From: Chloroflexota bacterium
GTDB lineage: Bacteria; Chloroflexota; UBA6077
Assembly: GCA_021788565.1 (NCBI GenBank)
Contig: JAJYKO010000297.1
Location: forward strand, 1-6,863
Length of the DNA stretch: 6,863 nucleotides
Reading direction: 5' to 3'
Below are positions 1 to 5,303 of the stretch, piece after piece. Numbering within the stretch: the stretch's first letter is position 1; each line of letters begins with the position of its first letter. The notes under the pieces were generated by a model. That model was not told where the DNA came from and did no database searches. It saw nothing but the letters and a program-made list of their open reading frames with translations. The translations under genes were made by a program, and so were the position numbers.

Positions 1-601
1 GGGTCTGTACCGTCCCAAGATCCGCGTACAGGAGACTGTCATCCTGGCCGCCGGTGGCGTCCAGAACGGCGGCGACGTTGAACTGTTTGCCCAGAATCTC
101 CAGCCTGCTGCCCGGCATAGCCTTGAGACGGGCTGCCGCCTCCTGCCCCAAGATGATCTGATCAGGAGCGTTTGGGAGCTTGCCCTCCCAGTTCCACCAC
201 TTCTTCAGCTTCAACTCCTGCTGGAAATCGACCCCCACCAGAAGGGCCCGCGTGCCGCCCACCTCCACGGGACTGAGCAGCTTGGGCGCGACAGTGGCTA
301 TGTTCTCCTTGTTCTTTATGGTCCGGATGGAGGCGACGTCGGCGGAGGTCAGCTCGGCAACTGCGGTGCTGACGCCCACCGCCACCCCGCCATAGCTGAG
401 GGAGAGGTCGTCGGAGCGAGGCTGCACCAGGATGTTGGCGCCGTACTGGTCGATCTTCTTCTCGGTGTCTGCCCGCATCGCCGTCGTGATGGCCAGCATG
501 CTCACCACCGTGGCGACCCCGACGGCCAGCCCCGCTATCAACATCAACGCCTTGGCCCTACGCCGCCTCAAGTTGTTCAGCGATATCGTACTCAGGCGCA
601 T
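1..601 (-). CDS. FtsX/MacB-type ABC transporter permease, N-terminal 200 residues (runs off the window)
   Basis: Translating the minus strand from ATG at 601 gives an open frame to the window edge, beginning MRLSTISLNNLRRRRAKALM. The start is a short basic amphipathic stretch, then one membrane helix at about residues 18-40. A long extracytoplasmic domain follows, with sequence typical of the MacB_PCD domain (DQYGANILVQP at about 51-61, a VGVDF motif near 122-126, ILGQEAAARL near 150-159). The remaining C-terminal FtsX helices would lie outside the window. A GGAG sequence sits about 10 bases upstream. The gene begins 27 bp after the DUF2318 gene, so they probably share a transcript. In this family two permease subunits and a separate ATPase (LolD/MacB-like) form a mechanotransmission ABC complex rather than a classical importer. 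Domain identity is confident, substrate is not. Confidence 0.9.
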   Translation of the reverse strand, partial: MRLSTISLNNLRRRRAKALMLIAGLAVGVATVVSMLAITTAMRADTEKKIDQYGANILVQPRSDDLSLSYGGVAVGVSTAVAELTSADVASIRTIKNKENIATVAPKLLSPVEVGGTRALLVGVDFQQELKLKKWWNWEGKLPNAPDQIILGQEAAARLKAMPGSRLEILGKQFNVAAVLDATGGQDDSLLYADLGTVQT

Positions 602-628
602 TCTTGAACGCTCCAATTGGTTCTGGGT

Positions 629-1255
629 TCAGACCCTGGGCGTCCAGCTGGCGACCCTGGACTCGTCCACGGTGATCTTGCCGCCCGCTATGCTGCTGGG
701 CAGCACCTGGGGCGGATAGCCCTGGCAGCCGCCGGAGATCCCCCTGGAGGTCTCCAGGTCCCAGCGCGTCCCGCAGGTGTCACAGACGATCTGATTGCCC
801 TCGATGTGGAAGCTGAAGCCGTTGCACGGCTCGCACTCGCGCACGGCGATCTTCAACGCGCCGGAAGGGGTTACGTAAGCCATCAGCGGTATGGTCTTGT
901 TCCCGCTCTTGTAGTCCCAGGCGACGATCTTCTTGGTTTTCACCTCGTCCACCGAGATCGTCACCTTGCCGCCCCCGACGGCGCCGGTGCTCGCCGGGAC
1001 CTGCTGGAGAGCCGCCGCAGATGCCGTGCTCGCACCCTCGTCCGCGCTTCGGAAGGCGAAGACAGCGACGAAGACAACGACGAGGGTAATGGCGCCGATG
1101 GTGATGAAGGTCGTGGGCCTCAGGCCGCCCGAGCGGGGTCCGGAGTCGCCCCGAACCTCGGCGAAGCGCCTCCGTTTCTCTTCCAGGCGGCTCGCCCTGG
1201 CTCCGTCGCCGTTTGCTCCCGTAGTCCCCGACTGACCCCTGCGTTTGTTGGACAT
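629..1255 (-). CDS. Membrane-anchored DUF2318 (Fe-S-containing-like) cysteine protein
   Basis: This 208-residue protein has a basic, charged cytoplasmic N-terminus (residues 1-45), one membrane helix at about 47-68 and an outward-facing domain. That domain carries the DUF2318 signature: C141-X2-C144-N-G-F-S-F, then I-V-C158-X2-C161-GTRWDLE, and GISGGC177. The spacing of CXXC, CXXC and a fifth Cys fits a metal or Fe-S/redox centre, and H150 may contribute. Family knowledge: DUF2318 proteins occur with FTR1 iron permeases and FtsX-type ABC permeases, for example Cj1660 in the Campylobacter P19 iron locus. Here it is the first gene of an operon with the permease that follows. GGAGG lies about 8 bases before ATG at 1255. 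A palindromic operator lies about 33 bp upstream. The cysteines and family are seen; a role in iron or periplasmic redox chemistry is inferred. Confidence 0.88.
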   Translation of the reverse strand: MSNKRRGQSGTTGANGDGARASRLEEKRRRFAEVRGDSGPRSGGLRPTTFITIGAITLVVVFVAVFAFRSADEGASTASAAALQQVPASTGAVGGGKVTISVDEVKTKKIVAWDYKSGNKTIPLMAYVTPSGALKIAVRECEPCNGFSFHIEGNQIVCDTCGTRWDLETSRGISGGCQGYPPQVLPSSIAGGKITVDESRVASWTPRV

Positions 1256-1279
1256 CTCTCTTCCTCCCTCTACTAGCGC

Positions 1280-1308
1280 AACATAACTCTTACACTGTGT
1301 AAGACTAA
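1280..1308 (-). promoter_or_regulatory. Probable promoter of the DUF2318-permease operon
   Basis: On the minus strand a TATGTT -10 element (1280-1285) lies 17 bp from a weak TTAGTC -35 element (1303-1308). The spacer is almost entirely the dyad at 1288-1304. The weak -35 box lowers confidence. Position relative to the ATG at 1255 is right for a short leader. Confidence 0.5.
1288..1304. promoter_or_regulatory. Perfect 17-bp dyad, probable BlaI-family operator (site 1)
   Basis: TCTTACACTGTGTAAGA is a perfect palindrome of 8 + 1 + 8 bases. Its core TACA-CTG-TGTA matches the TACA/TGTA half-sites known for BlaI/MecI/CopY repressors. The same TACA-N3-TGTA core, with an identical eight-base left half TCTTACAC, occurs at 2812-2828 in front of the BlaI-family gene itself. 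It lies between the candidate -10 and -35 boxes of the DUF2318 operon, where bound repressor would block RNA polymerase. Confidence 0.75.
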
Positions 1309-1319
1309 CGGGCAGGAAT

Positions 1320-1357
1320 TCGGTCCTGGCTGGTACGTCCTACGTCCACAGGACCGA
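1320..1357 (-). terminator. Inverted repeat just after the M56 peptidase gene, possible terminator
   Basis: A perfect 9-bp inverted repeat (1320-1328 with 1349-1357, core CGGTCCTG/CAGGACCG) starts two bases beyond the M56 stop codon and encloses a 20-base loop. The loop holds a tandem TACGTCC duplication at 1334-1347. There is no clear T-run after the stem in the minus direction, so it may be an mRNA 3' stabiliser or inefficient terminator rather than a classical one. It separates the repressor-peptidase unit from the next promoter. Confidence 0.4.
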
Positions 1358-1358
1358 C

Positions 1359-2327
1359 TCACCGATTGCTCCTTGCTCCGCTCGCGCTGTCGCAGTAGGT
1401 CACCGAGACGCAGCAAGACTTTCCGGCTGGAGCCGACCGGTCCGCCGCGTAGCCCGATCCCACCGTCAGCGCCAGCGCCAGTCCCGCCACGGCGGCCGTC
1501 GCCGCGACCCGTCCGAACCTCAGCGGCATCGACGGCTCGGACGCCCGCGCCAGATGATGGATCCGCGCGGTCATGACGCTGAAGGGTCCGACGGCGGCGG
1601 TGGCCATCTCCGCCATCGAATGGCCGCTGCCACTCCTGCACAGCTTCAGCAACGCCCCGGCCAGCACCTGCGCCGAGCTCTCCCTCACGACGTGCGCATC
1701 TGCCCGGAGCTCCTTCGCCACCAGGTAGCGATCTCGCAGATCAGCCGCCAGTGGCAACATGTAGAGGACGCCGGCAGAAATCCGGCTCGCCAGCACCTTC
1801 AGCGGGTCGCGCCGACTCAGATGGAAGCTCTCGTGGAGCACGACCGCCCGTAGCTCTTCGATAGAGAGGCTCTCGACCATCCCTGAGCTGATGCAGACGC
1901 GAGGGGACCCGAAGCCGTAGCAGAACGCGTAGGGATCGAGATCCGACACATAGGTGAGGCGGTCTCGGAGGCCCAACTCGGAGGCCAGCATTGTCATATG
2001 GAGCGGCGGTGAAACGGAGAGACGTTCCATACGCCGTACCAGCCTGCCGGTCGCCGTTATCTGCCTGACCAAAACTATGCCGCCCACCCCCAGGCCGCTG
2101 GCGGCTGCCGCCACGAAGAGGGCGGCGGTTCCTCGCGCCGTGGTCATCAGGAACGGGTCGCGGGCACATGCCTGGACGCACGCGGAGGCGAAGGGGATCA
2201 ACACCCGAACCGTGAGAACTGCAGCCGCCGCGGTGGCGGCGGTACCTGCCACGGTGGCGAGCAGGAGAACTGCCCCGAACGGCGTCAGGGCGGGACGGGG
2301 CCTGGTCGCCGAAGCGAGCCTCCTCAT
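1359..2327 (-). CDS. M56-family (BlaR1-like) membrane zinc metallopeptidase without a penicillin-sensor domain
   Basis: The product is 322 residues. Membrane helices are visible at about 16-40, 67-90 and 272-292. The cytoplasmic-type protease core has the zinc motif HESFH (165-169) with the third ligand in ELRAD (E206) and the upstream ISSGMVESLSIEELRAVVLH context usual for M56/M48 peptidases. Family knowledge: BlaR1/MecR1 use this domain to inactivate BlaI/MecI after sensing a ligand. Here the chain ends about 30 residues after the last helix, so the beta-lactam-binding domain (about 250 residues) is absent. Cysteines C50 and C54 lie just after helix 1, and C305, C306 and C312 in the C-terminal tail. 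The tail is predicted to face outward if the topology is conventional. The ATG at 2327 overlaps the repressor stop codon by 4 bp (ATGA), so the two are translationally coupled. The inducing signal cannot be read from sequence. Confidence 0.87.
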   Translation of the reverse strand: MRRLASATRPRPALTPFGAVLLLATVAGTAATAAAAVLTVRVLIPFASACVQACARDPFLMTTARGTAALFVAAAASGLGVGGIVLVRQITATGRLVRRMERLSVSPPLHMTMLASELGLRDRLTYVSDLDPYAFCYGFGSPRVCISSGMVESLSIEELRAVVLHESFHLSRRDPLKVLASRISAGVLYMLPLAADLRDRYLVAKELRADAHVVRESSAQVLAGALLKLCRSGSGHSMAEMATAAVGPFSVMTARIHHLARASEPSMPLRFGRVAATAAVAGLALALTVGSGYAADRSAPAGKSCCVSVTYCDSASGARSNR

Positions 2328-2767
2328 TCCCCGCGGTTGCCTCCCACCTTCTGCTGAACCAACTGCTCCAGCAGCGCCAGATCCTCGGGCGATAGCTCGC
2401 CTACCGCATCCACGAACTGGGCTATGGCTGCTGCGCCGAAGTCGCGCACCAGTCCGGCCGCTACTCCATGAGAAACATGGTCAAGGAAGGACTGTCGATC
2501 TTCGACGGCGGAGTAGATGAAGGCTTTGGAGACACGATGTCTGGAGAGAAGCCGCTTCGTGGCGAGGCGGTTCATGACGGTCATGACAGTCTTGTAGTTG
2601 TGGTCCGGCCCCAGGGCGTCGCACACCTCCTGGACGGATGCCTCACCGGCACGCCAGACCGCCTCCATGATAGAGGCCTCCAACTCGCCCAGGACGCGCT
2701 CCAACCCTGAACCGCCCAGCCTGAAGGCTCGGACGTTACCGCCGCCCCTGGCCCCTTCGCCAGCCAT
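2324..2767 (-). CDS. BlaI/MecI/CopY-family winged-helix transcriptional repressor
   Basis: This is a 147-residue protein, slightly longer than typical BlaI (about 125) because of a Gly-rich N-terminus. The winged-helix domain runs from about LGELEASIMEAVWRAG (26-41) through SVQEVCDAL (44-52) to the recognition helix NYKTVMTVMNRLATKRLL (58-75) and the wing. The C-terminal part (about 88-140) is the helical dimerisation region. It lacks the C-terminal CXC metal motifs of CopY, so it is probably not a direct metal sensor. The frame could open at 2821 or 2812, but 2821 lies in the -10 box. The ATG at 2767 has GGGAGG six to eight bases upstream and follows the promoter by a sensible leader, so I chose it. 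The gene overlaps the M56 peptidase gene, its expected antagonist. Autorepression is likely through the dyad at 2812-2828. Confidence 0.88.
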   Translation of the reverse strand: MAGEGARGGGNVRAFRLGGSGLERVLGELEASIMEAVWRAGEASVQEVCDALGPDHNYKTVMTVMNRLATKRLLSRHRVSKAFIYSAVEDRQSFLDHVSHGVAAGLVRDFGAAAIAQFVDAVGELSPEDLALLEQLVQQKVGGNRGE

Positions 2768-2811
2768 CCCATCCCTCCCAACAGCCGCTGGCGCCCGCCG
2801 CGCCTCCCACA

Positions 2812-2828
2812 TCTTACACATTGTAGGA
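2812..2828. promoter_or_regulatory. Imperfect dyad, probable BlaI-family operator (site 2, autoregulation)
   Basis: TCTTACACATTGTAGGA contains TACA-CAT-TGTA (2815-2825), the same core and spacing as the perfect dyad at 1288-1304, with the flanking left half identical and one flanking mismatch in the right half (G at 2826). It covers the -10 box of the repressor gene, the standard arrangement for autorepression. Confidence 0.72.
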
Positions 2829-2849
2829 GAATGATCGACAATCGGTCAA
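2820..2849 (-). promoter_or_regulatory. Promoter of the BlaI-M56 operon
   Basis: Reading the minus strand, TTGACC (2844-2849, 5 of 6 to consensus) is followed after 18 bp by TACAAT (2820-2825, 5 of 6). Transcription would start near 2812, about 45 bases before the chosen start codon at 2767. This supports the start choice because ATG at 2821 falls inside the -10 element. Confidence 0.75.
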
Positions 2850-3093
2850 TAGGTTGCTTCAGTACCGATCCAGGGTGAACGGGTTGGTCGCCGGGTGGGC
2901 GCCGTCTTTGCCGAGGAAAATGGTGGCGCTTGGGTCTCCCTGCCCTCTGTGTCTTACTGGGGAGTTGCCTTACCCCGTCTTTTAGAAAACCCAATGGGGA
3001 AGTTTCGTGGGAACACCCATACATATTTGAGTTAAATAGCGACTATAATCTCGGGCGGTAGAAGAAAGTGCGGGACTAAGGAAAGGGGACGGC
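2826..3093. other. Divergent intergenic region between the repressor operon and the sigma factor operon
   Basis: These 268 bases separate the minus-strand BlaI gene promoter from the plus-strand sigma gene. No reading frame here has coding character. Contents seen: the -35 of the BlaI promoter at 2844-2849, short GGGG/CCCC stems around 2959-2999, and candidate sigma-operon promoter elements at 3009-3049. I recognise no riboswitch or small RNA. Confidence 0.5.
3009..3049 (+). promoter_or_regulatory. Candidate promoter elements for the sigma/anti-sigma operon
   Basis: Two readings are possible. A consensus TATAAT sits at 3044-3049 but has no convincing -35 at 16-18 bp (the bases there are ACATAT). 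Alternatively GGGAAC at 3009-3014 resembles an ECF -35 element, with GTT 16 bases later at 3031-3033 as an ECF-like -10. That would fit autoregulation by the encoded sigma factor. Neither is proven. Confidence 0.4.
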
Positions 3094-3663
3094 TTGCAAC
3101 ACCCGGCCGGCAACATCGCCAGGCTTATCCACCAGGCGAAAGGCTACGACCGTGAGGCATTCGCCGAGCTTTACCGCTTCGCCGTTGGTCCGGTGTATCG
3201 GTACCTTGCCGCTCGAGTCGACAGGGTGGAAGAGGTAGAGGAGCTAACGCAGGAGGTCTTCGTGGCAGCGCTGACGGCGATCCAGATGCTGCGGGCCGAG
3301 GACGAGAGCAGCCTGATGGCGTGGCTGTTCCAGATTGCCCGCAACAAGCTGGCTGACCAGCTCCGCGGCAAGTACCGCCGGCCCTCTGCGCCCCTTGAAG
3401 AAGCGGAAGAGGTGGCTTCTCAGCAGCCCCGGCCGGACGAGGCCGCCGAACTGCAGGAGGCGCGCGCCGAGGTGCGTGGGGCGCTGGAGAGGCTAACCCC
3501 GGACCAACGCGAGGTGATAGTCTGCAAGTACGTCCTTGGCTACGACAACGAGCGAACCGCGCAGGTGGTGGGCAAGAACATCAATTCGGTTAATCAGCTG
3601 CACCACCGGGCACTGGCAAGCCTCCACCGGCTGCTGGACAGGGCAGAGAGAGTAGTAACGTGA
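3094..3663 (+). CDS. ECF-type sigma-70 family RNA polymerase sigma factor
   Basis: The product is 189 residues, normal for a two-domain ECF sigma factor. Region sigma-2 spans about 21-91 (EAFAELYRFAVGPVYRYLAA, then the VEELTQEVFVAAL -10-binding segment and WLFQIARNKLADQLR). Region sigma-4 spans about 127-182 (LERLTPDQREVIVCKYVLGY, then a helix-turn-helix and HHRALASLHRLL). An acidic linker of about 30 residues joins them. No sigma-3 domain is present. The start is TTG at 3094 with a purine-rich AAGGAAAGGGGA just upstream; no ATG fits before the conserved region. The stop overlaps the start of the next gene, so it is coupled to its probable anti-sigma factor. It would redirect RNA polymerase to stress-specific promoters; the stimulus is unknown. 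Confidence 0.92.
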   Translation: MQHPAGNIARLIHQAKGYDREAFAELYRFAVGPVYRYLAARVDRVEEVEELTQEVFVAALTAIQMLRAEDESSLMAWLFQIARNKLADQLRGKYRRPSAPLEEAEEVASQQPRPDEAAELQEARAEVRGALERLTPDQREVIVCKYVLGYDNERTAQVVGKNINSVNQLHHRALASLHRLLDRAERVVT

Positions 3664-4442
3664 TGAGCCTGGAAGAAGACGCACGCTTCGCGGCGATACT
3701 GGATGAGTGCTGCGAACGGGTCGGTCGGGGCGAGCTACTGGAACGCTGCTTGAGTGACTACCCGGCGGAGTATTGGGAGGAACTCGCACGCCTGGTTCCG
3801 GTAGCCGCGCGTGTAGGTGTGCTGGCCCGAGATCCCTCGCCGGAGTTCCAGGCCAGGCTCGAGCAGAGGCTGCTGACCTCGCTGGATGATGTCCGCGGTC
3901 GCCAACGAACTGGAGTCGCTGCGCGGATCAGCCGGTTCTTCGCGGCTATTCCGCTCGCCCGCGGCCTGACCATAGCCATTGTCGTGCTGCTCCTGCTGGC
4001 TGGCGGTGGCTTCGGGGTCAACTACGCCGCGGCGGACAGCCTACCCGACAGTCCGCTTTACCATGTGAAGACCGTGCGCGAGCAGCTGCAGCTGGCCCTG
4101 GCCAGGGCACCGGAGGCTCAGGTTGATATCCGCGCCAAGCTGATCGCGCAGCGCGGTGCGGAGCTGAATCAGGCAATCCAGAGCGGCAAGCAGCCGAGAC
4201 TCGTGGACACTCTCGTGACCCGGGTGGAAACCTCGACAGACCAGATGGTGAAGGAGGCGCTGGCGGCGCGGGCTAAAGGCAACCCAGTGCCGGCCAGGCG
4301 GGCTCTGGTGGCCATGCGCGCCATGGTACGCAGAGTGGACGCCATCATCCCGAGTACGAAGCCCTACCTGCGACCGTCCCTCCAGCAGTTGCGTGTCTTC
4401 TTTCAGGACCAGGAGCTGCGGCTAGTGCTTGGCAAGAAGTGA
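3663..4442 (+). CDS. Probable membrane anti-sigma factor with extracytoplasmic DUF5667-like domain
   Basis: This protein of 259 residues has a cytoplasmic N-terminal half, a single membrane helix at about residues 101-121 (LTIAIVVLLLLAGGGFGV) and an outward helical domain of about 135 residues. The N-terminal segment (ILDECCERVGRGELLERCLS, then WEELARLVPVAARV) resembles the cytoplasmic region seen on sigma-regulating membrane proteins paired with ECF genes. Immediately after the helix, ADSLPDSPLYHVKTVREQLQ is the hallmark opening of DUF5667. The ATG at 3663 shares one base with the sigma stop codon (TGATG); a GTG at 3660 would add one residue. Coupling to the sigma gene is the main evidence for the anti-sigma role, which is inferred. 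No zinc HXXXCXXC anti-sigma motif is present. Confidence 0.8.
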   Translation: MSLEEDARFAAILDECCERVGRGELLERCLSDYPAEYWEELARLVPVAARVGVLARDPSPEFQARLEQRLLTSLDDVRGRQRTGVAARISRFFAAIPLARGLTIAIVVLLLLAGGGFGVNYAAADSLPDSPLYHVKTVREQLQLALARAPEAQVDIRAKLIAQRGAELNQAIQSGKQPRLVDTLVTRVETSTDQMVKEALAARAKGNPVPARRALVAMRAMVRRVDAIIPSTKPYLRPSLQQLRVFFQDQELRLVLGKK

Positions 4443-4467
4443 TAGTTACTAAAGTAAAGCGGTAACC

Positions 4468-4536
4468 AAACCCGCGGGGTCTCTGGGAATCAAGGCACGT
4501 CAGTACAGGACCACGAGCCAAAGACCCCGCGGGTTT
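4468..4536 (+). terminator. Strong inverted repeat, probable terminator of the sigma operon
   Basis: AAACCCGCGGGGTCT (4468-4482) and AGACCCCGCGGGTTT (4522-4536) are perfect 15-bp complements. After one mismatch the stem continues for three more pairs (4484-4486 with 4518-4520), leaving a 31-base loop. T-rich sequence follows (TTTCACCTTGGCTTTGGTTT). It lies 25 bp after the anti-sigma stop. The AAA/TTT ends would allow termination in both directions, although the long loop is unusual and a small mobile palindromic element is an alternative. Confidence 0.6.
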
Positions 4537-4610
4537 CACCTTGGCTTTGGTTTAGGTGTTGGTAAATTAGGGAGCCGGGAGAATGGCTGGAGACCGAGGG
4601 CTGGCATCCC

Positions 4611-4638
4611 TTGACACGGTCCAGGGATGCTGTATTCT
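4611..4638 (+). promoter_or_regulatory. Promoter of the VOC-family gene
   Basis: A perfect TTGACA -35 (4611-4616) is followed after 16 bp by TATTCT (4633-4638, 4 of 6). The transcript would carry a leader of about 45 bases before ATG 4693. A 7-bp inverted repeat, GCATCCC (4604-4610) and GGGATGC (4624-4630), brackets the -35 box and is a possible operator. Confidence 0.65.
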
Positions 4639-4654
4639 GCGGTGCAGGATATGC

Positions 4655-4668
4655 CTCCCTCACGGGAG
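4655..4668 (+). repeat. Small hairpin in the leader of the VOC gene
   Basis: CTCCC (4655-4659) and GGGAG (4664-4668) can pair with a four-base loop, about 25 bases before the start codon. The GGGAG arm is upstream of the likely Shine-Dalgarno GAGGGAG, and the CTCCC arm could alternatively pair with that site. A regulatory role is speculative. Confidence 0.3.
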
Positions 4669-4692
4669 AATCGCAGGGGAGAGGGAGATAAG

Positions 4693-5145
4693 ATGCTGGG
4701 ACTTCGCACCGCGCACTTCAGCTTTACCGTGAAGGACCTCGAAAGATCCGTGGGCTTCTATCGCGACACCCTGGGCATGGAGTTGGTTGCGACGATGGAA
4801 AGGAAGGGAGAGGACATCTCCGGGATCGTCGCATTCGAGAATGCCGACCTCAACATCGCCTTCCTGGAGCTGCCGCAGAGCTCAGGGCTCCGGCTCGAAC
4901 TCATACAGTACCTGTCCCCCGAGGGTCATGCCATCGATAATCGGACCTGCAATCCCGGTATCGGCCACATCTGCTTCAACGTGGACGACATTCACTCGAC
5001 CTATCGGATGCTGAGGGATAGGGGCGTGCGCTTCAGGTCGGAACCGGTGGCGATCAAGACCGGCGTAAACACCGGCGGCTACGCCGTGTATTTCCTGGAC
5101 CCGGACGATAACACCCTGGAGTTGGTCCAACCGCCCCGCGGCTAA
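4693..5145 (+). CDS. VOC (glyoxalase/bleomycin resistance/dioxygenase) superfamily protein
   Basis: The 150-residue product has two beta-alpha-beta-beta-beta modules. The first starts at LRTAHFSFTVKDLERSVGFY with GFYRDTLGMELV; the second starts at GIGHICFNVDDI and ends with AVYFLDPDDNTLELVQPP. The four expected metal positions are filled: H8, E69 (in LRLELIQY), H92 and E143 (in NTLELVQ). It should therefore bind a divalent metal and catalyse a glyoxalase, epimerase or related reaction; the substrate cannot be named. The ATG at 4693 has GAGGGAG about eight bases upstream. The frame is open to ATG 4627, but that codon lies between the -35 and -10 boxes, so I rejected it. The gene stands alone with its own promoter and converges on the minus-strand gene to its right. 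Confidence 0.88.
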   Translation: MLGLRTAHFSFTVKDLERSVGFYRDTLGMELVATMERKGEDISGIVAFENADLNIAFLELPQSSGLRLELIQYLSPEGHAIDNRTCNPGIGHICFNVDDIHSTYRMLRDRGVRFRSEPVAIKTGVNTGGYAVYFLDPDDNTLELVQPPRG

Positions 5146-5183
5146 CCCGGATTGGGGCAACGGAGGCGGAGAGAGGGAGTACG

Positions 5184-5280
5184 AAACAGGATATACAGGA
5201 CACATAAGGACAGGCAGAACAGATAAGCAGGTGACAGATAACTCATCGGGCTTATCCTTCTACATCCTGTCTATCCTGCT
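5184..5280. repeat. Imperfect inverted-repeat block of CAGGATA/TATCCTG words between convergent genes
   Basis: The left arm (5187-5210) reads CAGGATA-T-ACAGGA-CACAT-AAGGA. The complement of the right arm (5255-5278) reads CAGGATA-G-ACAGGA-TGTAG-AAGGA, giving 18 of 24 paired positions in three blocks. An inner perfect 7-bp pair (GATAAGC 5222-5228, GCTTATC 5250-5256) offers an alternative fold. The block is less GC-rich than its surroundings and non-coding. It could terminate both converging genes or be a dispersed intergenic repeat. Confidence 0.6.
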
Positions 5281-5303
5281 TGATTGACAGGTAGCGATTG
5301 GGG

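Noticed and set aside
617..1276. Long plus-strand open frame opposite the DUF2318 gene
   Set aside because: Its product is low-complexity and resembles nothing, while the minus strand carries the clear DUF2318 motifs, a promoter and a Shine-Dalgarno site. It is a GC-driven shadow.
1954..2520. Plus-strand open frame of 188 codons across the M56-BlaI junction
   Set aside because: It spans two clearly real minus-strand genes, is Arg/Pro/Ala-rich and has no recognisable domain.
1359..2767. Beta-lactam resistance regulator pair (blaI-blaR1)
   Set aside because: The peptidase lacks the penicillin-binding sensor domain and no beta-lactamase or PBP gene is nearby; the dyad instead precedes a DUF2318-ABC operon.
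2324..2767. CopY copper-sensing repressor
   Set aside because: The DNA-binding domain and operator type fit, but the C-terminal CXC pairs that bind metal in CopY are missing; only one cysteine (C49) is present.
2768..2821. N-terminal extension of the BlaI-family protein to ATG at 2821
   Set aside because: That ATG is part of the -10 box TACAAT and the operator; the extension matches no BlaI homologue feature, and ATG 2767 has a good ribosome site.
2581..3024. Minus-strand open frame running from the divergent gap into the repressor gene
   Set aside because: It is in a different frame from the BlaI-family protein, crosses the promoter and operator, and shows no family features.
4627..4692. 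N-terminal extension of the VOC protein to ATG at 4627
   Set aside because: The codon lies between the -35 and -10 elements and the added residues precede the normal domain start.
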